From Liolophura sinensis (lineage: Eukaryota; Mollusca; Polyplacophora; Chitonida; Chitonidae): DNA of 64,000 bases. The stretch lies in the NCBI RefSeq assembly GCF_032854445.1, contig NC_088300.1, positions 51,145,682 through 51,209,681 on the forward strand, read 5' to 3'. Positions 36,855 through 48,995 of this stretch are shown piece by piece. Numbering within the stretch: position 1 is the first letter of the stretch; each line of letters begins with the position of its first letter. The notes under the pieces were generated by a model. The model did not search any database. It worked only from the letters and a program-made list of their open reading frames with translations, and had not been told where the DNA came from. Position numbers and translations under genes: made by a program.

Positions 36855-39800
36855 GTTTATAATATAAAGAAATGTTTACCAGTGCCTCGTTGAAGGTCGG
36901 CGGCTTATTCCGGTGGGGAGGGAGTGGGGTGGAAATACTGAGATTGAGAATACTGGAATAACTAACAGGACTTTGGCAAAACAGTTGACAATGAGAAAGA
37001 ATATACAATACTGTCAGCATGTTGAGCGCCAGCGGTCGAATACTCACTATAGCCTAATGACTGCATAACAAACATCACACAATTTTGGCTGATACGACAG
37101 CGGGATTCTCGCTGAAAGATATAAGCTTTCTGAAATGTTTCTCAATATGTGAAACAATCTATAGACAGTCAACAAGATTGAAGCCCTTCTGTGTTAATGC
37201 CATTTTGTTTCTGTGCTTAAACCGTTTCTATTTCAGCTATGTATTTAATGGTCTTTGCGATGCTCAGAAGCGATAACAGGCCCAGGCTCTGTTATTACTT
37301 TACAACCTTGTAGGAAGACAACTGAAGCTGAGGGTTCTGCTGAAATCAAAATCACCGTCTGTTTATTTTCATTGCTTTGTAGATCTTTAGAAGCTGATCA
37401 GAGCCTGATTGCCCCGACTATGGTGGGCTGACTGGTCTCGTCTCACGGCCCGCACCCAAATGACCCACTCACTCTCTGCACTCTACAGAACAAATTGTCA
37501 CATTTAAATCGGGCTCGAAATAATAAACTATCACCCGACTGAGTTTATTTATTCGCCATCGGCACCATCACGCCTGAGCCAAACCCGAACGCAAGACTCG
37601 GCTATCTTCGACTTTTATCGGCATGTTATGTGTACAAGTTGTAGCCTGGATATATCAAAGTGGATGAACGGCTGGGGAGGCGCATAAAAATAGTTCACCG
37701 TCAGTTAAGGTTAGGACATTGCCTGCATGTCTATTTAAGACATTGCCTGAATGTTTATCCGCAGTGTATGTTAAGTATGTTTAGGTGTTCCCTATAGGAA
37801 GAAGAAGTAAATAAAATCAAAATATTTTATTAACTTTAAAACAGCTTTCTTAAAATCTTAATATCACCCACAACTTCATCATCAGTGCTATAGACATCGT
37901 TTTCCTTATACATCACATTTAAGCGACCGCGCCTGTGATTTTTAATTGATAAGGTAGGCAGGCCTATATATAGCACCAAATATTCATAATTCCTTTTTGC
38001 GACATTATATAATTAGTGGATCGAGTGTTGAAAACAAAAGTGTGATGGATTACCTAGAAACACATCAAGACTTTTTTACGCCTTATGTACGTATTTCCTC
38101 GAGTCGGCGATTTCAATGCTGTTGCTGTAAGAAGTCAATGTGTCAGATTGCCACATCGTGCTTCTCTCTTTTCCAATTAGCCCACACACACGATTCGTTT
38201 TTGTCGAAGCGTCTAAAAAGTCTGGGAAATTTGTGTATTTTGGCTACTTTTCACATAGCTGCCGTGCAGACTGATCAATCCTTAGACCTGACTCCATCGA
38301 TTCTGCGCTCGAGCGGAGAAAGTTGTGAAAATATCCCGTGTTCTACGCAGCGTGACTTCGCATGTAACATCGGGGCTTCGGTGGGAACACGACATACGAT
38401 CTCTGTCCAGGATTTACCCCGCTCATAATAGTTTATACGATTAGCTTGTTTTCTTCGCCTTTCAAGAAGCAATTAGTTTGCTCTTAGCCCGGGAAATTCC
38501 TTAAGTACTATTGATAAGGTCACAGAATTTTCCGGCGATCTCTTCCTAATCAATTGAGCAAACTTTAATAATTGGAGCCCGGTGATTCTTTGCACAGGCA
38601 ACGCGCGGGCTTGATTGTGCTTTAGGCCACTTCACTTTTCACCCTTTAGCCCTGTTTAGCTCCGATTTTCTTTTGGTGATTTTCCAAAACCAATTGACGC
38701 TTGTCTAAAGGATCAAAGGTCGATTGTATAACTCGATCAGTTCTCTCTATCATCGACTCAACCATTTTATTAAGTATCGAATTAGTTGATTCAGGCACAA
38801 ACAATAACAACCTCCTTCAAATTGCACTCGAACAAGCTTGGTTGGAATTGGAAGATGCTTATTTGATTAATAGAACCATTGATTAAACGGAGACTTGAAC
38901 AAACAACCACTTTAAGCCAAAACAACAAGTTGAACAACATTCTGAGGAATGTTTTCAGGAGCACAGGTAGAAAACTTTGATCAGAAGCCGTCCATAATTG
39001 CTTGATTGATTGGTGAGCTTTGAGATGAACTCAAAGCATAACATTTCGAGCATAATGATGGTTGAATTTTCCCGTAAAATGCTTAAATGTTTTAATTTTT
39101 AGGTTATATTACATATATTAGGTTATATATAATGTAAAAATTGAAACATTTAAGCTAGATTTCACTGTAACTAAGTTAAATGTAATCTTCATTTAATTTT
39201 GTAAACTGAAACTATGTGCAATAATGTATAAGCTACTCAAGAACATGTATAGTTAATAATTTATGTATACTGAATGCATAATATTATGATGTAATAAACG
39301 TAATGATTTAGTGGCATATGCATATTAATGATTAGTGATATTTAACAACAATCAAATGCATCAATGATTTCATGATCTGTGCATTGTTGTATCCTATATA
39401 TCTCCCGTTTCGCAATTTGATCTCGCAATCTATAAAAACACATTGTGAAGCACAAAATAGCCAGTACTTAATAATCGGAACAAACACATCCCTTGGTACC
39501 ACATCTCATCAATGCCCTTTTAATGAAAGAGATAACATGCGTATAGAAGCTTGATAACGTTACAATGACATAAGTCTGGGGCAGGGCCCAGTGTTATCTC
39601 TAAATGCCGAGAACGTCCCAATTCTCCCTAATCTTCGATTCAAATCTCGCAAGATCCCGCCTACGTGACCTCATTACGCCCCTATGCTCCTCCCCGCTGA
39701 GACTCGATATATACAAACGTAATTTAATGTCATATCACTGATAGCACAAAGGCTGTTTAACATATGTGCAGCACACATGTAAACCAAATGCACTGCACAA

Positions 39801-41189
39801 ACCTGAACATAAGACAGTGTTTAAGCCTTAACTTAAATGCTGGTCCAGAATACAAACTATGATATGTACTAATTTCTAAACAAAACAGATAATTATTGCT
39901 TCAGGAAATAAGTTTATGAAAAACGCATTTTATTTTAACGTAGATCAACTCAAACTGAACTTGAAATGAAAGCATGTTGTAAAGTAAATTGGATTTTCTT
40001 TACAGACGAAAAGGAGATAATGTCAACTGATATTTAAGTAATTATCCAAATACCTAGTCACAAAATTAAATGTACTGAAAATTTTGTCCACAGTTACATA
40101 GCTCATACCGCCAATGTGAACTGGTGCTATACTATCGGTAGGTTCTCTTTACTCTATATGGAAACTCTATTCTGTCAGATTGCTTAATGTAAGTTACATG
40201 GATAAACCTCATCATAATAGACTTACATCTTACATACATATAAATACAAACCCTCCCATGCATCATGCATTGTCAATTATTTCCATCAAACATCTAAAGC
40301 TATCGAAGAAATAAAAACCCATTAAAAAATGCCTTTTATGTCCTGCCTGCATACAAGTCTGTGAGGAGGAGTGGGGTGGTGGCAAAACGAATATACCTAT
40401 ATATATAAACTATAATATAATATATGTAATATATGAAGTTTACGTTGTAAATTTGTGTGTATGCGGTATATGTATCATGCATTGAGGCTTTATATATACA
40501 TGTACATGTACAGTATATAGATCTATACATAAGAGCATCTAGGTATACACTTTAGTGACTCGCTCATAAATACATGGGAAAACCAACGGGAATTGTTTTA
40601 AAATGTCAATTTTTAATATGAAAGTGACGCTTTCCTTAACAGCAGACACCTATATAGTAAGGGTATTTAGTTTCAGTACACATGCATGTCACATATGCAT
40701 GGTGTTTGCACATGGCTGACATAAGGCTTTGCTGACACATGTCAAAATACACAACAAACTATGCGAAAACAAATATATGCACTCAGTACACCTTGAGTAT
40801 AACTGTAAAACCTATTTGCTATAAGGTGAGAAAATAATAACAACAAATAATGAGAAACTCCTTCCGACAAAAAATCCTTCCAAAACAAAACGAAAACTGT
40901 AAAAAAAGTCACAGGGCGAGCTTAATTTTGGGTGTTAAGTAACATTCATGTAATAGTTGATATCAGAATTTTAGACAACGTTTTAGCCATTTTATATCTT
41001 GCATGAACCTGTTATTGATCAAACGTCAATCCAAAGCCGTGTAGATTTTGTCCATGCTTATACAGACACCCTTATGTAAATCAGTACACACAAATGTAAG
41101 ACTTACATGTACATACTGACCATGAAATATCCTATACTGTTATGCATGTTAATGCTATGTGGAAAGGTCTAGGGATGATCGTGCGCTCT
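36855..41189. other. Intergenic with several GC-richer patches
   Basis: Balanced patches at about 37370-37690, 38080-38720 and 39570-39720 sit in strongly AT-rich DNA (38980-39560 and 39720-41150 are especially poor in GC). A 143-codon frame at 37997-38428 has no recognisable similarity or domain. No gene or repeat is supported. Confidence 0.45.
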
Positions 41190-41285
41190 GACTGGTTTCC
41201 CCCCACCATAGTGTTGGCTGCCGTCGTATATAAATGAAATATTCTTGAGTACGGCGTAAAACACTATTCAAAAAAATAATAAATA
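41190..41285 (+). mobile_element. SINE family 1, 3' fragment
   Basis: CCCCACCATAGTGTTGGCTG, CCGTCGTATATAAATG, TATTCTTGAGTACGGCG and TAAAACACTATTCAAAAAAA follow the family 1 order through to an A-rich tail. The head is absent. It is diverged from the full copy by scattered substitutions. Confidence 0.85.
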
Positions 41286-41408
41286 TACATGTAAATGCAT
41301 GTATTCCCGTATATTCTCAAACAAGCGTTAAAAAGGTCTACATTGTTGACCATATGTTATATAAGCCTGTCTACATAAGCACGGTGATCTGCACGGCCAG
41401 GTGGGATT

Positions 41409-41452
41409 CAGTCATCACTCAGTCATCACTCAGTCATCACTCAGTCATCACC
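41409..41452. repeat. 11-bp tandem repeat, four units
   Basis: Four consecutive copies of CAGTCATCACT, the last ending in C. The unit resembles AP-1-like TGACTGA sequence in reverse, though this may be incidental. Confidence 0.95.
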
Positions 41453-44094
41453 CATTCATCAAGATTACCCCTGAGAAATTAGTCTCTGTAAAGGAAGCCA
41501 TCCGCTTTATCGTCCACTCTTCTTCCCCCGCCTCTTTTGCAGCACTTCTCGGCAAACTACATCTAAATCGTTATCTATGCTAACCTCCATCTACGGCCAC
41601 CTATACACTTATCACTCGATGTAGGTAAGACTATATACCTCCACATGTTATAATCGTATCATCATCGCCTGATAGAGACATTGCGTGTTACCGTTAAGCA
41701 GACCGTTACGTGAACAGCTTGTCTGGAATTGTCGCACAATTGCTTCGGGGATTGGATTTATTGGCGTGTCAAAGATTCTGTTACCGCATAATGCCGATGG
41801 TCTGATTAAGTCATGTTCGTATTCATGCACAAGCACTGCGTTTGGGCAGCGAGGTCTGGCCATACATACATGTACCTCCAGAAGTAAACAGCCTGTACAC
41901 GCCTTGAGAATTTATAGGCTTAACAGATGAAACAAATTCGCGAGAGTTGAAAGATTTGACATTATCTCGTATCACTTGAATCCATTAAAGGTTTTGTTCT
42001 GTTCCAGTATAAACTCAAGTCATTTGTTTCCAATTAAGCGCGGATCTCAGATGTGACGACAATTAATATTTGATTTTTTTATCACTACGTGCAACTTCTT
42101 TGTGTCTTTGCAGTGTCTTAATGATAAACCTGGTCTTAAAGTTTAAAACAAAAAATTACATATGAAATTATGCATATCAATATTACTTAAACAATAAAGC
42201 TCAACTTTGAGGCCTATATTCAGTTTCACGCGTCTTGACAAAACACGTAGGTTTTCAAGTTTAAGAGAAAATATTATTCACTGATAAAATTATGTACATC
42301 GATATTTCTTAAATGACCATACTAAACTTTTAAAAACATCAATGCGGAGTACTGGTTATATGATCACATAAATACTGAATATACGTGTATAGGTGCGAGG
42401 TGTAATTATCATCGGTACATTTAGATGTATTAAAAACATTGCTAAATTAATTACATCTTGAGGGGTTATTTCTTTATATCGCTTCTTCATTTACGATTTT
42501 ATACAAATTATATACGTTTTCCAGATTTTCTTCAGAGTTCAAATTTTAATAGTTAAATCGTCTTTCGGATAATATCAGAGGCCTCTGTGGCTGAAATGGG
42601 TTTATAGCATTAAGTGTTGCACAATGATAAGTCCCCGTTCAGAAGGCCGCATGATCACCTCTGTTCAGAAACATTATAAAATCCATACTGCAAGATTGGG
42701 CAATAGCTTCGCATTGTACACCCTCCAAACCTCTTTCACTGCCAATCGAAACTCCCGTGTCATTTTTTGTCCGTTTTATTGAGAGAGGAGTGACATTTTT
42801 TCTCCAGTCTTTGTCCCTACTCACGTCTTGGAAGAGAAAGGGAATAATACTAATCGTAAATTAATTAAGGAGTGAATGAGTTTCTCTATGTGGAGTTTTT
42901 ATCCCTTCAGCTGCTGTATTCCTGGAAAGAGAACTCGACTGGCCAGCGCCCTCTCACGGCCTGTCTGGGATCGATACAACCGCAATGTTCACCCTTTTGC
43001 GAGATGTTTTCTGCTTGGGCCTCAAATAAATAAACGGCGGGCCCGTCTACGATAACTTGTCTTATGACGCACGAAATGAGCTTAATGATTTAAATAAAGG
43101 AATAAGGAGAGTTAAATTCTGACCGAACATTAGATGTCAAGCTTAATCCTCTTTGAGTTCTCAACTTGATTAATCATCTAGCGGGATTACGTTTGAGTGA
43201 CATACTTTTGGTCACGAGATTTCAAAAGGGCTGCATACAAAATAAGTGACAAGCAAATGGAGTCATGACATTTCAATTACGGAAGCGGACTATTTATTAT
43301 AAAAAGCCTGTTCGCAGTATCGGTTTTCAAGATAAGTAACCCGTTGCTTTTCCCATCGCCTCTCGTAGTTTATAGCCTCGCGGACAAAAAACAGTTTTTC
43401 ACAGCAGGTCTGAAGTTGTTCTTAGGTCGTGTACTTCGGCACACTACAACCCGGGACAAATTGTTGTGCTCTTTCTACAGCAGGGTAACTAAGACCACCT
43501 GGGCAGGAATCTCGTACGTAACGGTGGACAGGGAGAGGAGTGCGGATGGAGTGATTGAGAAATAGGTGGGATGGAGGAGAGAGAAAGGGCTATGGGAGGC
43601 ACTGACATGTACCAAAGTTTGGAGTTCCAAACATCGATTTTGCGTCAAGTTGTTATATACATGTATCGAGAAAACTAGCTTTTCTTTCAAAACGTTAAGG
43701 TGTGAAATGAATTCGTCTTCTGAAGCAACATTTTACTTCAACTGACCACCATTTTTGTCCAATGCATGCTGTACCATATTCTCTGTATGTATGTTTGAAA
43801 CGGGACGAAAGATATAGAGTATCAGTATCTAAATTAGTGTATGTGTGTGTGTAGCAGATGCACATGAAGTAGACCTGCAGAACATGTATGTGTGCCGATA
43901 CTTGTAGTACCCACAAAGGGATTTTGCTAGTTGTGTAACATTTAAGAAAACATTGTGCTAATTGAAGTATCTAACGTAGTAAAATCATTTTTCAAAGATA
44001 TAATGCTACTGATTAACTGATTCCAAGATATAAGCGCTTGCGGTTTAACCTCGTACTTAACGATTTCTTATTTAGATTACGACGAGAAGTCATT
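41453..44094. other. Intergenic with a balanced block and a possible SINE head
   Basis: A diverged family 1 head may lie at 42579-42660 (GGCCTCTGTGGCTGAAATGG then GCACAATGATAAGT). About 42880-43600 is balanced, complex sequence like the other candidate regulatory blocks. The remainder is AT-rich without recognisable genes. Confidence 0.45.
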
Positions 44095-44345
44095 AGGTGT
44101 GCGCGCACTGAAGTATCATGCAGAAGACACCTGACATGACACCTCACCCAGTCACATTATAGGCCTAGTGACACCGGACAAACCGATCATGATTCCTTGC
44201 TCTAACCACTAAGTGCTGAGCGCCAAAAAAAAGAGCAGCAAATACCATTCTTTGGTATAACCCGACCCAGTTTTGATCCCGGGGTCTCCCAACTTTACAT
44301 TACAAGTGTTATTGCTTGTTACAATCTGGCCAGTCTACAGAAGTG
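44095..44345 (-). mobile_element. SINE family 2-related copy
   Basis: On the minus strand: GGGAGACCCCGGGATCAAAA (B-box-like), TGGTTAGAGCAAGGAATCAT, GTTTGTCCGGTGTCACTAG, CTATAATGTGACTGGGTGAG and TGATACTTCAGTGCG. The central part aligns with the body of the intronic copy at 21305-21537, but the 3' end differs and the GACGTTAAACCCC tail is absent. This is a tRNA-derived SINE or dispersed repeat; I cannot name the family. Confidence 0.65.
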
Positions 44346-46109
44346 TACCGGAACAACATTGACATTCTATTACGTGAAACCCATGTGGGTTATTCCCCTA
44401 ACAACTTCAAAAAAAAATTTTATGACAGTGTGTTATAGTTTAACAAGGATTTATTTGTTATCGGTGGATAAGCCTATATTTGACTTCATAGAAATTTCTA
44501 GTTGGAGAATATCTCTACTCCATGGATGCCTTTCATACCGAATTTCCCCCATAGGGCTGGACAACCGCGAGATCTCCTTCAAAAATGTTCCCTGGAAAAC
44601 GGTAAACCATTCCGCAGTTATCAACACTGAGGTTATCATCAAACGTCCAAGTCAATTCAATAAGCCCAGATGGAAAACGAATTTAGCCATTTTTGCCCTG
44701 TCAGTTTGCTTTACAAGAGAAAAGCCCTCAAGCAAACGCCAACGATTTTCCTTTGACGCGATCCTGGTTCCATTTCAAAGCACTTGACATAATCTCAAAA
44801 CCTGCTCAAGGGAGGCAAGTCATGAGTTGAACAGGTGACTCATTTGATGGCCAATCAGCGTAGTCGCTGGAGCGTTGCGACGCCCGGCGATTTTTAACAC
44901 CCCGTCACGGCCTATGCAACGGTTCTAGCTCTTCCTAGACTGACAAGTGTTCATACTGCGCTTGTAATAAGAGCGGTTTGAGTGACAGAGACAAGCACGT
45001 GCATGCAATCAGCATGGGTACCACATGTTCGCAACTCAACTCCTTTTAATTGGCGTATATATCGGGCCAAGGAATGTCTCCTTGATGATTATCAGCAGTA
45101 GTGAAAACTAGACGTGTATTTCATTTGGCTGTCGTTGTAATCTGCACAGAAATCTTTCCTGAATTTTCGCTCACATCTTGGAAGATCTGTAGAGATTTAG
45201 TGGACCTGTGCTGAGATCTGTCACTAAGACTATTTGTCCTAAAGGCGGAGCCGGAGATCATATTCTCTGTCTTCCCACTAACTTGTTACTTATATCCGTG
45301 GTGTTTAAGTATGACAACATCAGCTAGTTTTCTTCTCATCAAATCATAATCAGCCCCACATTTCACTGTCGTTAGGAACGAGAAAGAGTGGAGTTTTAAA
45401 CGAATACACTTATGTTTTTCGTTTCCAGCTGTATGTGCATATCAATTACAAAGCAGCATGTAGCAACACATGCTGTAACAAGCACTAACGGACTACCTTC
45501 AAAACTGAAACCTTTCACCTGATATCTTAGGTATCAGATTAAAATAAGTGTGGATGAACACACAATGAACATTTAATAAAACGAATGATAAAGCTTTGGA
45601 AGGTGATAGGTTTAAACTTTTAAAGTTACCTTTGCAAAAGGTGGCTTTGTAACACGTTATTTTCAACTCATGCTATATTGTTTTGCTTGCCAGCTGAGTT
45701 TTCGATATTCTTCGTAGAACTATGCGGACATTTAGGAGGCTGATTTCAAGACACTTTTCTCCACTGGGGACCTACAATTACAGAAAAAACTAGTACAATT
45801 TCGCGCATTCCTCGTGTCCATCAAGCAGTCAGTCCTGTAACGGAAGATACAAAAAGCTTCAAATACAGTTACATACGAACTACGTTGATTAAGATTGGTT
45901 ATCCAGAGCATAAAATCATCTTTGGCATTTCCCCACTTTCCAGTGTAAACAAACTGACGTGTGGAAACCAATAAGCAATGCTGTCCTAATTCACTTATGT
46001 CATGTTTTGGAACCGTTGTATGTCGGTGTGTAATGCAAGACACGCAAGATGATATAGTACCTGACTGCCTGGGACATGTATTGAATACGAAGAATTATGC
46101 ATACAAGCG
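44346..46109. other. Intergenic with a candidate regulatory block
   Basis: About 44480-45010 is balanced and complex, with an open 142-codon frame (44359-44787) of no recognisable similarity. The remainder is AT-rich. A small hairpin, AGCATGT/ACATGCT, lies near 45450. No gene is supported. Confidence 0.45.
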
Positions 46110-46189
46110 GCTAATCACCTCGGTACCGAAATCTTTAACGCCTTGTCCAATCTCGCGCGAAATATTATGACAGAAGTAGGAAAACATTT
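46110..46189. repeat. 80-bp duplicated element, copy A
   Basis: Aligns without gaps to 47632-47711: 70 of 80 positions are identical, and the last 30 bp (46160-46189, starting AAATATTATGACAGAAG) are perfect. Neighbouring sequence does not align. It is not in the same reading frame as copy B and matches no repeat family that I know. Selective retention of one half suggests a functional noncoding motif or a recent local duplication. Confidence 0.85.
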
Positions 46190-47189
46190 CTCAGCTGAAC
46201 ACATATTTTCTGATTAAGAATTTAATCTGATCATCATCCTAAACCCGTTATCCAACATAGAGAACAAAATTGAAAAATTAAGGAATAAAAAATGGTTTGT
46301 AAGAATCATTTTAAATAAAAGAAGATGAAGACAAAGTAGACAAAATTTTGTCTAAGGTAGACAAAATGCAATGAAGAGTGTGGAAGATGAAGATGACGGA
46401 ACTGACTGGCAAAGTCTTTGATGTTGAAAATCTTTGATGTCGATAGCTATATAATAGTCCCAGGTTTTATTGAGTATTTTTTTATTGAAAGCGTAACATG
46501 TGAATTGCACAATCTGACCAAAGTGTAAAACTTTTAGTCCCACATATGTGTGATAGTCATTCAGAGCAGTACCGACAGTGTGATAATCGGCAAATGGTCG
46601 CAAGTAAACGGTGAAATACGGTCTTATGTCAGTTAACCTCAGTTAAGGTTTTACTACAACTGATCGTATAAATGATTAAATAATATCAACTCACATAACC
46701 TCTAGCAGTATGGCTTAAGCAGAATTGGGTAAAAATGCAGTGGGGTTTACTGCAACACGTTAGACATCACCGCTGCTTTGTCATCACATTCTCAACATAT
46801 ACAATAACAGTAAAACAACGCAAAGTGTCTGGGCCTTGGGGATGCTTATAGTCTACCAGCAGAATCCTGGTTTATGCAGGAATACAATATAATAAAAGGC
46901 TTATAACATGGAGAGTGAAACCAATTTTACACATTTGAAAGTGGACGTTTTGTATATTTAGTGATAGACTTTTGAGGATCCCCCAAGATTGTAGATAAGA
47001 TAATGATGACCAAGTTTACCGGATCATTATTGTTACAATCAAAGATGTGGAATCATTTGGCGGGAAGTCCCTCTGTATAGTTAGCCACACGGTGAGTGGT
47101 ACATACATACTTCCGGTACAAATATGCCTGCTTTTATCTGATGATTATTTTTTTGGCTGTATTATAAGGGCCTTTGTTTACTCACATCG
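46190..47189. other. Intergenic, AT-rich
   Basis: AT-rich sequence between the two copies of the 80-bp element, with a short palindromic TAGACAAAATTTTGTCTA at about 46338-46355. No gene is recognised. Confidence 0.5.
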
Positions 47190-48054
47190 TAAACTAAGAA
47201 CGAAGTGCCGATGAATTTCCGCCGCCATCGGTGTACACTAGCGAACTTTGGCCAGAACGGTTGTTATGATGGACAGGCGAGGCAGACGGGAAGACCTTTG
47301 CCTAACTCGCTATGTGTCGATCATCGCCGCCTGTCTACTTGAGGCATCGAGGGTAATTGCAGCTTAACATTTCTACCTATCGCTTCCATCCCACAAGAGT
47401 TAGACGGAGAGCCGGATCTGATTGTTATTTAATAAGTCTATAGTATGCCTCGCCGCGCAGAAAACGTAGTCAGCGTCATTTCCCTCTCCGACAACTATTC
47501 CCAACTCGGTCGCCCACAAAACGTTTGAACGATTAAGGATACCTCATGATTTGCTTCTCGGGACCCGTCGACCAGATTGCATTTCTTTCACAGGCAGCTG
47601 TCTGACATTTACTAACTTTTATAACACGTCTGCTAAACACATCGACACCGCCATCTTTAACGCCTCGTCAAATCCCGCGAGAAATATTATGACAGAAGTA
47701 GGAAAACATTTAACATTTTTCCCAAAGTATAGGCAGGCCCTCTCCGTAGCTTCCTCGCGCAACAGCTCGCTCTGCACTGATACCGATTACCCCGGCAAAT
47801 TTCACCCGGAGAACTCACGCATCCACAAATCCCTGACGGCCGACATTCTCACAACACGTGCAGTTTCGCCGACTTTCATGCACCTGTTTTATTTACCGTC
47901 AATTAGATACACGTTTGAGATGAAACCACCCCAGTTCATTCTCGGCATAACCCAGCTTTTGCACCCCCGAGTGTGGTTTCCGAATGTACAAAAAAACATC
48001 AAGCGCAACAAACCGGAATACGGTATTAGGGAAAAGGGTTTAGGGTAGCAATGA
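47190..48054. other. Candidate conserved noncoding block containing copy B
   Basis: Nearly 900 bp of balanced, complex sequence containing copy B of the 80-bp element. A 165-codon plus-strand frame (47551-48048) spans it, but copy A reads a different frame over the same conserved bases and soon ends. That argues for noncoding conservation rather than a protein. No domain is recognisable. Confidence 0.35.
47632..47711. repeat. 80-bp duplicated element, copy B
   Basis: Second copy of the sequence at 46110-46189, same orientation, 1522 bp downstream. It has ten substitutions, all in the first 50 bp, and no gaps. Confidence 0.85.
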
Positions 48055-48215
48055 TGGCTCAAAACTATGAGACGAAGGTATACAAAGTGTTAGGACGATG
48101 GCACGAAGCGATGACACGATGGCTATCGCCTCGATCCGTCAGCCCATCTCATCGTGCCTACGTGCCATTACATCGTACCGTCGTGATTTCTCTTCGTACC
48201 TTCGGTCTTTTATCA
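48055..48215. mobile_element. Foldback (inverted-repeat) element
   Basis: The left arm, GACGAAGGTATAC through ACGATGGCACGAAG to GACACGATGG (48070-48121), is complementary with gaps to the right arm, CCATCTCATCGTGCC through GTGCCATTACATCGTACC to CTTCGTACCTTC (about 48147-48205). The short ACGA/TCGT-rich motifs recur within each arm. This looks like a foldback MITE able to form a long imperfect hairpin. Confidence 0.6.
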
Positions 48216-48360
48216 GTCAACACCTTACTGGTACAATATGTTTCGCAGCCTTATGCTACGAAGCTATTCGATAATGGTCTCAAGTAATTTCACTATGTGC
48301 AACTAACAAAACTATGACTCACACACTTCTGATTAATGGGCTACATTTCCTTTTTTCTGC

Positions 48361-48480
48361 TTTTTGTTCCACGCCATACTCCAATTCTCCACTCATACCA
48401 GGGTGGTCAGTATAAGTTGGGTGGAGGAAACCAGATTTCCCGGAGTAAAGCCCCAACCCCAAGTTATACACGCGAACTTT
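48361..48480 (-). mobile_element. Diverged SINE family 1 fragment
   Basis: GTTCCACGCCATACTCCA, CCACTCATACCAGGGTGGTC, GTGGAGGAAACCAGATTTCC and CGGAGTAAAGCCCC track the inverted 3' half of family 1 with many substitutions. It abuts the 43-bp minisatellite. Confidence 0.6.
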
Positions 48481-48487
48481 GCCACGG

Positions 48488-48995
48488 GTGGCATGTGTTA
48501 TATTAATACATGGATGAGGAGTTGTCTCAGGTGGCATATGTCATATTAATACATGTATGAGGAGTTGTCTCAGGTGGCATATGTCATAATGATACATGGA
48601 TGAGGAGTTGTCTCAGGTGGCATATGTCATATCAATACATGTATGAGGAGTTGTCTCAGGTGGCATATGTCATATCGATACATGGATGAGGAGTTGTCTC
48701 AGGTGGCATATGTCATATCGACACATGGATGAGGAGTTGTCGCAGATGGCATATGTCATTGTGATACATGGATGAGGAGTTGTCTCAGGTGGCATATGTC
48801 ATATCGATACATGGATGAGGAGTTGTCTCAGATGGCATATGTCATTGTGATACATGGATGAGGAGTTGTCTCAGGTGGCATATGTCATATCGATAGATGG
48901 ATGAGGAGTTGTCTCAGGTGGCATATGTCATAGTGATACATGGATGAGGAGTTGTCTCAGGTGGCATATGTCATATCGATACATGGATGAGAAGT
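48488..48995. repeat. 43-bp minisatellite, 12 units, no indels
   Basis: Eleven full units and one partial unit, each exactly 43 bp, with GTGGCATATGTCAT, then a variable stretch such as ATCGATACATG, then GATGAGGAGTTGTCTCAG. From unit 7 on, the variable stretch alternates between ATCGATACATGG and TTGTGATACATGG types, giving an 86-bp dimer period. There are no unique spacers, so it is not CRISPR-like. Confidence 0.97.

Noticed and set aside
37997-38428. 143-codon open frame with a Cys cluster (CCCCKK)
   Set aside because: The cysteines do not form a known finger spacing, and no other feature supports a gene.
44359-44787. 142-codon open frame
   Set aside because: No recognisable similarity; it overlaps the edge of a SINE-rich area and a complex noncoding block.
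47551-48048. 165-codon open frame
   Set aside because: It spans copy B of the 80-bp duplicate, but copy A uses another frame over the same conserved bases, so the conservation is not protein-level. No domain is seen.
48488-48995. CRISPR-like array
   Set aside because: The units are contiguous 43-bp tandem copies without unique spacers, in a eukaryotic context.
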